Assembly: GCA_025331435.1 (NCBI GenBank)
Contig: JAIWNI010000017.1
Span: 248,001 to 312,000, forward strand
DNA from: Choanephora cucurbitarum
Taxonomy: Eukaryota; Mucoromycota; Mucoromycetes; Mucorales; Choanephoraceae
Length of the DNA: 64,000 bases
Reading direction: 5' to 3'
The translations under genes were made by a program, and so were the position numbers. The first letter of the stretch is position 1. The number at the start of each line of letters is the position of its first letter. Below the pieces are notes generated by a model. That model was not told where the DNA came from and made no database searches. It was given only the letters and a program-made list of their open reading frames with translations. Positions 47,863 through 56,928 of the stretch are shown piece by piece.

Positions 47863-48750
47863 ATGACTGATAACACTCCAAATGATACATCTCCCCAAGA
47901 ACAACCAATCATGTTCACAAAAGAACAGGCCTTCGAGCTCTTCAAAGAATGGCAGCAACAGTCCCGCCAAGACCGCGAAACAGCATCTAATGCACGAGAT
48001 TTACCCCTTGACATCCAAACAATCCTGGACGAAACCCCCACTCCAGAGCTTAATCAGAATATACAGCAATACAAACGACAAATTCAACACTACTACCATG
48101 AAGAATGGACCCGGGGAGAAACTACCAACAAAGAGTTTATCCAACGACTTAAACATCACCCAATGGATGCCTATCAAATGGTCACCAATACATACAAGCA
48201 TGCGGACCACTGCCGCCTTACAGCCAGAGCAGCAACAGAATTATATGAACAACAACTTCTCCTGTTCAACAACCAGACTTCGCTCAACCATGACGAAGTA
48301 CAAGCACTTTTGGGGACGGTCATTGAAGGTGCCAAACGTCTGGCTATCCTATCATGGATCGCAGCAAAAAATTATGATGAAGATGCCAGAGACATTACAT
48401 ACAAAGCAATTAGACCACCTCCAGGTCTCCAGATACAAGGGCGCCGCAGTGATGCTTCAGGTAAGAAAGAAGCCTTTGACCAAGATTTCATGGAACAGTA
48501 CAACGAGAGACGATTCCAGCAAAGCCTCTTGCGAGCAGCAGCCCACCCACAAACCTCCTCCAGAGGTAGATACAACAATCACAGAGGAGGAAATGGACAT
48601 CAGCATTTTGGAGGACGGGGCCGAGGTGGGGCCCCAAGATTCTTCGACAACCACAACAAACCAACCTTCAGCCATTCCCCAAAGTATCACCAACACAACA
48701 ACAACAGCAACAACCACAACAACAACAACAACAACAACACACCCCAATAA
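47863..48750 (+). CDS. DIRS gag-like protein
   Basis: Open frame of 295 aa starting just inside the left terminal repeat. The N-terminal two thirds are helical and charged ('EQAFELFKEWQQQ'); the end is a Gly/Arg-rich RNA-binding style segment ('RGGNGHQHFGGRGRGG') followed by an Asn/His run encoded by an AAC repeat. There is no zinc knuckle. The position as first ORF of a DIRS element supports the gag call; sequence similarity is not otherwise recognised. The next frame (reverse transcriptase) overlaps its end in the -1 frame. Confidence 0.7.
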   Translation: MTDNTPNDTSPQEQPIMFTKEQAFELFKEWQQQSRQDRETASNARDLPLDIQTILDETPTPELNQNIQQYKRQIQHYYHEEWTRGETTNKEFIQRLKHHPMDAYQMVTNTYKHADHCRLTARAATELYEQQLLLFNNQTSLNHDEVQALLGTVIEGAKRLAILSWIAAKNYDEDARDITYKAIRPPPGLQIQGRRSDASGKKEAFDQDFMEQYNERRFQQSLLRAAAHPQTSSRGRYNNHRGGNGHQHFGGRGRGGAPRFFDNHNKPTFSHSPKYHQHNNNSNNHNNNNNNNTPQ

Positions 48751-50813
48751 CGCAACTAAGTGTAACTTCCAACCTTCTACCAGTTCCACCAAATACATTG
48801 CAGTACCACCTCCCACTACCATCTACAACATTACCAACACAACCGATACAACCGACACAACCGATACAACCGACAGCACCTTTTCAACAACTTCAACATT
48901 CATCTCATCATTACACAGTAACCCAGGATGGAATCCTTCCTGGGGGCAGACTCCAACACTTTCAACACAATTGGACACAAATCACCTCCCACCAATGGCC
49001 GATTTCAGTAGTTTCACAAGGTTTTCAAATTCAATGGGCTCACAAGCCGATGCCTTGGAAACCCTCACACATGTCTTTAAACGCAATCGAAACGGAAGCT
49101 GTTTCAGCAGCGGTAGAGAAGTTCCTTACAGCAGGAATTATCGAAACCTCTCCTTCCCAAAGCAAAAACTTTCTATCAAATTTTTTCACAATAAAAGAAC
49201 CCAACAAACGACGACCCATTTTGGACTGTCAAAAGTTGAACAAATTTGTGCAATGCAACCATTTCAAAATGGAAGGAATTCCCGCTTTAAGAGACATATT
49301 AGAAAAAGACGACCTCATGTGCAAGATCGATCTAAAAGACGCATATGTCGTTGTACCAATTCACCAACAATCTCGTCAATTCCTCACTTTTCAACATCAA
49401 GGGACGGTGTATCAATACAAAACTCTCGCATTCGGTCTCAGCGTTGCTCCGAGAGTGTTCAGCAAGTTAATGCGCTTTGCTCTGGAACCCCTACGAAAGC
49501 AAGGAGTTCGTCTGGTATATTATTTAGACGACATTTGTCTTCTAGAAAAACATCCAAAAAGACTAATGGAGCTAACAACTCGAGTGATATCGCATTTAGA
49601 GCGACTAGGTTTCCTAATCAACAGGGAAAAAAGTGTCTTTACACCGTCAAGAATCCAAGACTTTTTAGGTTTTCAATTCAACTCAAAAAAAATGATCATC
49701 ACCGTTCCGCAAACCAAAATGCAAAAGATCATCCAACGAGTCAAAAAGAGCCTCGAACTGACTTCAACACAGAGCTGTCGATGGTTCGCAGGACTCCTAG
49801 GGAAGATGACTTCGGTGATACCAGCAATAGGGGAAGCCCTATTACACATTCGATACCTTCAAAGAGATCTGGCACACAACTTACGTCAACACAAGAACTG
49901 GGACGGACCCTATCTTATCAGCGAACAAGCAAAGGAGGAACTGAGATGGTGGAAGCAGTTTGCATCACAAAAGAATGGCCTTCCGATTCAAACACTGCCG
50001 ATTGCGAAACCCAGCATCACCATTTACACAGACTCATCAGACACGGGATGGGGAATATCGTCCAAAGACATGAAGACATTCGGATTTTGGACAGAGGAAG
50101 AGCAGGTAACCTCTATAAACGTGCGAGAACTAAAAGCAATATTTTTCGCTTTGAAGCTGCATGCCAAAAAATACCACGGACAGACAATCGAAGTATTTTC
50201 GGACAACAAAACAGCATTGAAGTATACCACAAAATCAGGGGGAACTACCTCGATTTTGCTGCAAGAGCTTGCCGTACAGATACAAGATCTCTGCAACAAG
50301 TACAATCTCCAAGTGACCTACCATCATATTCCAGGTGTGGAGAACATAGCAGCGGATCAACTAAGCCGAATGCCGAAGAAGCCGTTATACGAAGCAGCAA
50401 TCCCCTGGAAAACCTTCCAGTCGATACAGCACAGATTCGGACCTCTGACAATGGATGCCTTTGCATCACGCCAGAATACAAAACTCCCACACTTCTGGAG
50501 TCTACGACCGGACCCGGAGGCGCAAGCGACGGACGCACTCCATCAACAGTGGCCACACAGGGGTCTTTACCTGTTCCCACCGTGGAAGTTGATCCCGAAG
50601 GTCCTACAGAAGATGAAACGAGAGAAGTTACAGTCAGCAGTACTGATCTCTCCATACTGGCCAACACAACACTGGTTCCCCATGTTACTACAGATGAATC
50701 AATTATCACCCCCCTTCCCATTTCAAATGGACAAGTGGAAAATGGTCGCATGGAAACTATCCGGGAAAAGCGTAAGGAACAAGGTATCAATGAGACATCA
50801 GCACGATTTTTAG
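48681..50813 (+). CDS. DIRS reverse transcriptase - RNase H - methyltransferase-like polyprotein
   Basis: The frame is -1 relative to gag and open well before its first ATG (49050), which would cut into the conserved start of the domain; so the start given is the point where a frameshift from gag could enter, and is uncertain. RT motifs: 'RPILDCQKLNKFV', 'CKIDLKDAYVVVPI', 'KTLAFGLSVAPRVFSKLM', catalytic 'YYLDDICLL' and 'LGFQFNSKK'. RNase H follows ('ITIYTDSSDTGWG', 'NVRELKAI', 'VFSDNKTALKY', 'ADQLSR'). The last part 'LTMDAFASRQN' to 'LFPPWKLIPK' and 'ISPYWPTQHW' is the DIRS-specific region likened to phage Dam methylases. The recombinase frame overlaps its 3' end. Confidence 0.88.
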   Translation, partial: KVSPTQQQQQQPQQQQQQQHTPITQLSVTSNLLPVPPNTLQYHLPLPSTTLPTQPIQPTQPIQPTAPFQQLQHSSHHYTVTQDGILPGGRLQHFQHNWTQITSHQWPISVVSQGFQIQWAHKPMPWKPSHMSLNAIETEAVSAAVEKFLTAGIIETSPSQSKNFLSNFFTIKEPNKRRPILDCQKLNKFVQCNHFKMEGIPALRDILEKDDLMCKIDLKDAYVVVPIHQQSRQFLTFQHQGTVYQYKTLAFGLSVAPRVFSKLMRFALEPLRKQGVRLVYYLDDICLLEKHPKRLMELTTRVISHLERLGFLINREKSVFTPSRIQDFLGFQFNSKKMIITVPQTKMQKIIQRVKKSLELTSTQSCRWFAGLLGKMTSVIPAIGEALLHIRYLQRDLAHNLRQHKNWDGPYLISEQAKEELRWWKQFASQKNGLPIQTLPIAKPSITIYTDSSDTGWGISSKDMKTFGFWTEEEQVTSINVRELKAIFFALKLHAKKYHGQTIEVFSDNKTALKYTTKSGGTTSILLQELAVQIQDLCNKYNLQVTYHHIPGVENIAADQLSRMPKKPLYEAAIPWKTFQSIQHRFGPLTMDAFASRQNTKLPHFWSLRPDPEAQATDALHQQWPHRGLYLFPPWKLIPKVLQKMKREKLQSAVLISPYWPTQHWFPMLLQMNQLSPPFPFQMDKWKMVAWKLSGKSVRNKVSMRHQHDF

Positions 50814-51901
50814 AGCATAGCAGAAGAAATACAACAAACAAACACTACAACATGTACTGGAATAAATGGGTGACTTGGTGTAGTCAACAAGCTCCCCAAA
50901 TAGATCCCAAAGAATACAATACTCTAGCTGTTCTCCAATTTCTCACAGATAACCGATCATACGCCTACTCCACGTTGAATGGTTTCCGTTCTTCTATTGC
51001 ATCCGTGTTCCGATCCCTACACCCTGATAAAACTCCAATTGCAGAAGTTGATTTGATCCAAGAATTTTTCAGGTCTAAGAAACTTCAAGAAGTCCGAATA
51101 CCCTCTACCGCACAACTAAGAACTTGGGATACAGACATTATGGTGTCCTACATCCTGGCCAACTATGCCTCATCTGAAAACCTCTCCTTGTACGATCTTC
51201 AGCAGAAGACAGTCCTCTTAGTCTGCCTCTCAACAATGGCTCGTCCTAGATCTGATGTCGGACGACTTCAATTCAGAGATGTTTTATTTGATTGGTCCCA
51301 AGACAAGCCGATTTCCTTGACACTTCATTTTCGAGAAGCAAAGGAAACTCAGGTGAAAACCTGTACGCTAGGGTTGATAGAAGTTGAAGAACTCTGTCCG
51401 GTGAGAACTGCATACCTATTTACAGAGAAATCAAAACCTCTTCGAGTCCGGCTACCAGCGGATCACACTTACTTTCTAGCACACATTGAAGATATAGAAC
51501 AGGTCAATTCCATCCGTCCTTCCACTCTGTCCTCATGGATCAAGACCTCGATGCAAAAAGCTGGCATAGATACCAGGACTTACAAACCACATTCTGTTCG
51601 CTCGGCCTCTAGCACAAAAGCGGTTGAAAAAGGTTCTTCGGTGGATGCCGTAAAACAACATGCAAACTGGAGCCTTCATTCCAACACGTTTGAAAAGCAC
51701 TACTACAAACCGATCACCCAACAGGCTTCAAGTACTCAGATTGCAAATTCAATTTTTTCTACGGAGAACAATACCACATTGGAAGTTGGAGTCGAGTCAA
51801 CAAGGATTGCTTTAGGTACGACAAGCAATACCGACGTTGATGAGACGAAGACTGAAAATGTGGTACACACCCGCCCCTCTTTCTGGTCTCGTTTCTTCTA
51901 G
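50750..51901 (+). CDS. DIRS tyrosine recombinase
   Basis: From the ATG at 50750 the protein is 383 aa and overlaps the RT frame by 64 bases; the frame itself stays open for 2.9 kb further upstream. An N-terminal SAM-like core-binding domain ('YNMYWNKWVTWC') precedes the catalytic domain: first arginine in 'ARPRSDVGRLQF', 'HSVRSASSTKAV' (HxxR), 'HANWSLHSNTFEKHYY' with the second His/Trp and the nucleophile tyrosine. The enzyme integrates the circular DNA intermediate, leaving no target duplication. The last 40 or so residues are encoded by the internal complementary region and so are not free to vary. Confidence 0.9.
   Translation: METIREKRKEQGINETSARFLEHSRRNTTNKHYNMYWNKWVTWCSQQAPQIDPKEYNTLAVLQFLTDNRSYAYSTLNGFRSSIASVFRSLHPDKTPIAEVDLIQEFFRSKKLQEVRIPSTAQLRTWDTDIMVSYILANYASSENLSLYDLQQKTVLLVCLSTMARPRSDVGRLQFRDVLFDWSQDKPISLTLHFREAKETQVKTCTLGLIEVEELCPVRTAYLFTEKSKPLRVRLPADHTYFLAHIEDIEQVNSIRPSTLSSWIKTSMQKAGIDTRTYKPHSVRSASSTKAVEKGSSVDAVKQHANWSLHSNTFEKHYYKPITQQASSTQIANSIFSTENNTTLEVGVESTRIALGTTSNTDVDETKTENVVHTRPSFWSRFF
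51772..51867 (+). repeat. DIRS internal complementary region
   Basis: The left part (51772-51830) pairs with the element's left end and the right part (51826-51867) with its right end. In the accepted DIRS model this template lets full-length ends be copied into a circular intermediate. It lies inside the 3' end of the recombinase reading frame. Confidence 0.9.
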
Positions 51902-51945
51902 TGACTCTTATATTGTTATTTTTTATTATTACTTAGTTTACCCTC

Positions 51946-51978
<33 letters not shown>

Positions 51979-51997
51979 GAATTGAAGTGCTTAGCAC

Positions 51998-52116
51998 GAA
52001 AGATATAAGGGAAAAGGGTATTTATTATTTTTTTTATTATATTTAAAGGAAAATAAAGCGTGGCTCAGAGAGCATGTACCACATTTTCAGTCTTCGTCTC
52101 ATCAACGTCGGTATTG
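51998..52116 (-). repeat. Right terminus of DIRS element
   Basis: 51998-52080 is the inverted repeat of the left end; 52075-52116 is the right-specific extension matching the internal complementary region. An A-run of about 27 precedes it (51950-51976). Confidence 0.92.
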
Positions 52117-53310
52117 AAAGAAATGGAGGGCTGCCAACATGCGAAAAGTAAAGAGAAGGAGGATGATGCCCTTTTTATACATGTTTATGATGCCTACATG
52201 TCGAAATCAGTTTTTAAGCCCCCCTTTTCCTTTTTGCTTATTGGGTCGATTCTTTTTTCTATTTTGAGCATCTTATTCTGTTTGTTATTCGAAAATCAGA
52301 CAACACTTTCTCTTACTGTCTTACCTCATCGGATTTTGTTTCTGTTTAAGGAGTACATAGGAAACAATAACAAACTCCTCTATATACGCCACTCTGATCA
52401 ATCTAGTGTGAATCTACAAAGTGGTGTTATTTGCTAAAAAGATCATGAATCTCTTTCAGGGAGAAACTAGCCTAGGTTGTGTTGTCAAAGGAGAATGACT
52501 CAATGGTGTGTTTCATATAAAGATTTATACAATGTCATGCAGGCTGAGAAAAAAAAAAAGGGAGAATTTAGGTATGGAAATTGACGGTTTTGAAATTACA
52601 CATGGTGTTTTGATACATTGGTCAAATTACCATCTGAAAGTGGCATGTTTCCTAATGATCTTTTTGTTATGCACAAAACAGGAGAGTTTCATCTTCTCAT
52701 CTCCTAGAGAAAGACTCTTTTGAGTGAATTATACCATCTCCTATAGAATTCACTTATTCTGTCAGGGAAAAAAAATAAGCTTTTCTTGGTATTGTTATAG
52801 AATGAGATTATAGCATCCTATACCTAATCAAATCTGACTTGTAACTCTGTAGTTATACTGATGTATAAAGTAACACGAACATCCATGTATAGACAATTGT
52901 GAAATATATTAGTATAGCGACCCCTGTGTATTATGAAAACCTTCTTCTACTCTTGAAGTTTAATAAAGCTATACAAAAGTCTCAAAAAGTACTTACAGAT
53001 AGTCTTTATTATTACAATCACACAGGATACAACAGGTACCAGCCTTATGCAAATACCCTCCTTAGATAAGCATAATGAGGATACAGTTAAGCTTTCTCTT
53101 TTTCATTTCGATTCTTTATCCAACAGGTTGGTTCATCTACTCTCCTAAATAGTGATAAAGAGGACACCCAAATGAACAGTAGAGAAAAAAGGAGAGAAGA
53201 AGGGGATAAGGGTTGTGACTAAGATGTTATTTATTTGGGAAAGAAAGAGGGAAAACAAACAAGCTGGGATAGAGGTGTAACAAAAGAATGGGATAGAGAA
53301 GTTTATCAAC
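52117..53310. other. Intergenic, 1.2 kb, no gene seen
   Basis: Right flank of the DIRS element and 3' side of LUC7. Short frames (52508-52723 and one starting inside the element at 52060) are not supported. Confidence 0.45.
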
Positions 53311-54564
53311 TTAATCATATCTTGATCTTCTACCGCTTGGAGAACGAGAGCGAGAGGATCGCTCATAGTCTCTGCGTGATCTTCTGTTATAGCGATCCAT
53401 TTCGCCGGCGAAATCATCGTCGTAATCCCGTCTATCACGACTACGATGTTCGCTTCTACTATAACCACGGTCAGAATAACGACGATAATCTCTATGCCTA
53501 CCTCCTCCATCACGGCGCTCATGATAGTCGTATCGAGAGCGAGTATAGTCTCTGGCGTGATGGTTGTTGTGATGTCTTTGTTGACGCGATTGCTACACAA
53601 AATCATCAGTTTGACTGTTATTGATAAAGCATGCATTACTCACTCTCATCTGTTCAATTGTATCACGAATCTTAAGATAGCCTTGATGTTGCTTACCCTG
53701 ATAATGGGCTTCTAATCTATCGGAAGAATCATTTGTTACCAAAAAAGCGCCACACACATCGCATACCTCCATACGCTTTTCTGCCTTGCTTAAGCCATCA
53801 GCGTTCTAATAAGATTTGGTTAGATAATAGGATTCAGGTAGGTCAAGTACTTACCTCTTTGAACTGAGTCAGTTCTTCTTGAAGTTTGTCCACCTGTGAT
53901 TGCAAATCAGCTGCTTCTTGTACACGACCTTCTTCACCTGCTTCTTCCACTTTTTGCAACAATTCTTTAATCTTGACATCTAGTAAAACCATTTTCTCTT
54001 CTCTTTCTTCTTTACGCACCTCTGCGGCCTATAGAGATAGGTTAACTGTTGTTCGTTTATTATTATTATTATTTGTGATTACCTTGTCATCTAGTTGAAT
54101 GTTCAATCGACCATTACCTTGTCGAATCTTGCGAGAAAGATCAGCAATAAGCTTATTGAGGTAGTCAAAAAATTCGTTTTCATAGGGATATTTGTTTTTA
54201 TCAGGTGTCTTTTGGTATTTTTCCTTTAAACGATCATTATGGATTTTATCACATGCACCTTCATTTCAACATCAGTCTAACTGTATTTGATTGCAAACAT
54301 CAACTTACCCAAGTCTGATTTGGTGTTGGTAAACAGTTGAGAGGGACAGAAGGCAACAAGATAATGTTTACATACCTAGTCCATTTGTGAGTTTTCATAA
54401 CAAAGAAAAGATGGTGTTACTTACACTGTCATCCCAGAAATCCTTATTGTCAACGTCTACATATTGAGACATGAGCTCTTCAAGCATGGCCTTTTGATAG
54501 TCTAGAGCAAAAATAAAGATGAGTTTAAAGAGAACATGAAGCGAACACAAAGTGAGTTACCCAT
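53311..54564 (-). CDS. LUC7: LUC7-family U1 snRNP splicing factor
   Basis: Seven exons: 54561-54564 (ATGG), 54425-54501, 54309-54375, 54083-54258, 53855-54028, 53644-53805 and 53311-53592; 313 aa. Introns are 49-59 nt and all phases agree. The first zinc finger (CCCH, 'VCKHYLVAFCP' to 'ACDKIH') and the second (C2H2, 'EVCDVCGAFLV' to 'HYQGKQHQGY') are intact, separated by a coiled-coil stretch (about 130-185). An Arg/Ser/Asp/Tyr-rich RS-like tail (about 220-313) follows, as in metazoan LUC7L rather than yeast Luc7. The protein stabilises U1 snRNP on 5' splice sites. Notably this splicing factor's own first coding exon is only four bases. Confidence 0.93.
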
Positions 54565-54965
54565 TGTATATGTCTGATGATCAAGGAAGAAAGAAATAGA
54601 AGCACCAAAAAAAAAACAATCACTCATGAAGATGACGTAGCCAATTCATACACTTAATTTGGACATTCTCTATTTTGTAATTGGGACACATGTATTTTAA
54701 TTTCTAGACATTTTCATCCAAGAAAATGTCCCAAAAAGAAATTAGAGACAAAGGAGACAAGTAGTGGCTATGGATTAGAATACAAGTCATGTTTCGCTTC
54801 AATCAAACTATGCATATCTTACTTAAAAAAGAAAATAAGATAATTGACCAATCAGAATGTTCCTTTTCTCTCTCTCTCTCTCTCTCTTTTTTTTCTACTC
54901 ACACGCCTATATTTTCTTATTATTGCATGATAAGAGCCCTTCTAAGTAAAAAAAAAATCTACACT
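54565..54965. other. Divergent intergenic, 401 bases
   Basis: Shared upstream region of LUC7 (leftward) and the Gdown1-like gene (rightward); it contains the CT repeat listed separately. No gene seen. Confidence 0.45.
54867..54888 (+). repeat. (TC)11 microsatellite
   Basis: An uninterrupted TC repeat lies 78 bases before the next ATG, in a pyrimidine-rich leader. Confidence 0.9.
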
Positions 54966-55915
54966 ATGAACCATACACCTATAATACGCCATCACCCTTA
55001 TGCCTATTGCGATGGCAAGTCAAATAGTACAGAACAGAAATTAAGTCAATATACACGACCCGAACTTCAACAACTTCAACAAAAGAACGTTCAACTTTTG
55101 AGCAACGAGTGAGGCTATATGTTGTTTTTGAGATAAGCTAGCCAAACTGACCTTTTCTGATAGTTCTATGGTCAATACATTACCTGATAAAGGAGCTAAA
55201 CTGAAAGAAATCAATGCAATCATTGATCGATTGTTATTAGACAGTCGCACTATTTCAGCTTCAGATGACATTACAGTAGAAAACACAGATACTCTTGACT
55301 GTCCACTTACAAAGAAACTAGATGAAATGACAGTGCTGACATCGCATCAAGGTGCTAGAAAACGGTCGGTTGATTTAGCTAACCAGCAGGCCTATCATCA
55401 TCATCCAGTCAACAGTCTGTTGGTGAAACGATCTCATCATCAAAGACCTTCTCTCTCTATCTTTCAACACTATATCCAACCACAACAATCAAATGATAGT
55501 CATAATGTAAAGAAGTATATCTTAGAGAGTCTTCAGTGTGTTTATTCTTTTATTTATTATTATAGGCTAAAGTAAGAATGCTTTCATTAGATGAATCCAT
55601 GACATTACAACAACAACAGCAATTCTCTGTTCAGCAGGTAAAGTCCTATTTTAATTAAATCTGTATGCTGTTTGTTCACCTCTATTTGTTTAGTCTGAGC
55701 GTTCTTTAGATTATCGACGTCCAAGTAAGCAATTGTTAAATTCACTTAAGTAATGTAGCCTATCTAAACTAGTTGAAGCCTATTGCCCTAACCTTCTTTA
55801 TAGTCTCCCTGCCGATGTCATTGAAGATGAAGATAGTGATCAGTATGAATTCCAGTCAAAGACAGATGAATCAGATCAAGAAGAAGAAGAAGGCGAACAT
55901 ATGATGATCGATTAA
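54966..55915 (+). CDS. Gdown1/POLR2M-like protein (candidate)
   Basis: Five exons: 54966-55108, 55164-55506, 55566-55637, 55694-55724 and 55773-55915 (introns 48-59 nt); 243 aa. The N-terminal half has 'LQQLQQKNVQLLSN' followed by 'NTLPDKGAKLKEINAIIDRLL'. The 'LPDKG' after a leucine-rich helix recalls Gdown1 (POLR2M), which binds RNA polymerase II and blocks TFIIF. Downstream come 'AKVRMLSLDESM', then 'IEAYCPNLLYSLPADV' and a strongly acidic end 'QEEEEGEHMMID'. The acceptor after 55772, not the later one at 55801-55802, keeps the reading frame and restores that block. Composition otherwise is polar and disordered. The family assignment is tentative; an unknown nuclear protein is the alternative. 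The next gene starts 77 bases after the stop. Confidence 0.5.
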
Positions 55916-55992
55916 AATAAAATAATGAATTTATGACGGCTTATAACACTCTAAGCGGAAGTAGGATATGCGTTTCTCTTTTTTTTTTAAAA

Positions 55993-56603
55993 ATGTATTT
56001 TGTCATTATTCTGGCTTATGCCTTACTTGGCCTTGTGTTTCTTATTGAATATTGTTACGAATATAAGCGGACAGCAAGTACTATTCAGATCGCAGGTGAT
56101 GATGGCGGGTCCAGTCGTTACCTGATCTCAGCCTGGTTCTTATGTCTCCTGGTGGTACCTTGTTTATCATGGGTAATCCCTTTATCCATAGGGAGTGGTG
56201 CAAGTGGGTTAGGGTTTATCCTTTTAATGCTAGGGATTTTATTGATGCGATGGACAACCTATGCCAATCGCTATTATTTGCGTGCTATGGCAACTACGGA
56301 TGATCAACTGATTTGTACAGAAGGCCCCTATAGCTATATTCGTCATCCAGGTTATTTGGGCTATCTATTAGCCTGGATAGGTTTCGGATTGACGTTCGAC
56401 CATTGGGTAGGATTGATCTTGGTCATTGTTTCTATCGGAATCGCCTATACCAAACGTATCTTGGCTGAAGAACAAATGATGTTGGATCGATTTGGCGTAG
56501 GTTATCAGCATTATATGGATGAGACATACAGGTAAGGAAAGCTGCGTGTACTGAATTCTTCTTTACTCAACCTTCTTTTAGGGTTCTCTATCGAATTATC
56601 TAG
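55993..56603 (+). CDS. Isoprenylcysteine carboxyl methyltransferase (ICMT/PEMT)-like membrane protein
   Basis: Two exons, 55993-56531 and 56582-56603, with a 50-nt intron; 186 aa. There are about five membrane segments and the C-terminal signature 'GPYSYIRHPGYLGYLL' followed by 'ILAEEQMMLDRFGVGYQHYM'. The RHPxYxG plus EE block is the SAM and lipid binding site of ICMT and related membrane methyltransferases. ICMT (Ste14) methylates farnesylated cysteines of Ras and mating pheromones in the ER; the exact substrate here is unclear because the enzyme is shorter than Ste14. An in-frame ATG at 55933 would add 20 residues, but the T-rich tract just before 55993 looks like leader. A three-codon frame starts at 55924. 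Confidence 0.72.
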
Positions 56604-56928
56604 ATTTCAGTCATTTTTCCTCGATAATACCCGCCTTTCTATTTTACATCACATCGAGATTTTTATACTTTAAAAGGTTAAAAACAAAAATAGAGTAATT
56701 TTCCATATGCTTCAAATAGGATTAAAAAAAAAATTTTTTTAGTGAAGTTTATGTATGATATCACCATACTGAATGACTATTGGGTTAGTATTGTCTTTTT
56801 TTAGTCTAAATGGTGCCTGAAACGTACTTGATGTAATAAAACACACTATAAAAGCTAGGTGGGGGATAGTAAAGAAGTCCTTTTTTTTTTCTCTTTTTTT
56901 TTAATATATACATATAAATGATAAAAAG
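56604..56928 (+). promoter_or_regulatory. Promoter region of second arrestin with TATA box
   Basis: TATAAAAG at 56847-56854 lies 82 bases before the ATG at 56929, followed by T-rich tracts, a normal core promoter arrangement. No gene lies in this 325-base gap. Confidence 0.55.

Larger units (their letters stand above)
47702..52116 (+). mobile_element. Full-length DIRS-type tyrosine-recombinase retroelement, 4.4 kb
   Basis: The element has the diagnostic DIRS layout: inverted termini that share an 83-bp perfect repeat (47757-47839 and 51998-52080), a unique outer extension at each end, and an internal complementary region. The left extension 47702-47760 is the exact complement of 51772-51830, and the right extension 52075-52116 of 51826-51867; the two halves overlap by CAATA. 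Between lie gag, reverse transcriptase/RNase H/methyltransferase-like, and tyrosine recombinase frames, all open. There is no target-site duplication, as expected for integration by a tyrosine recombinase. Perfect repeats and intact frames suggest recent activity. It sits between the cyclin and LUC7 genes and interrupts neither. Confidence 0.92.

Noticed and set aside
52060..52437. Frame of 125 codons starting inside the DIRS right terminus
   Set aside because: It crosses the element border into flanking DNA and is not coding in the matching left terminus.
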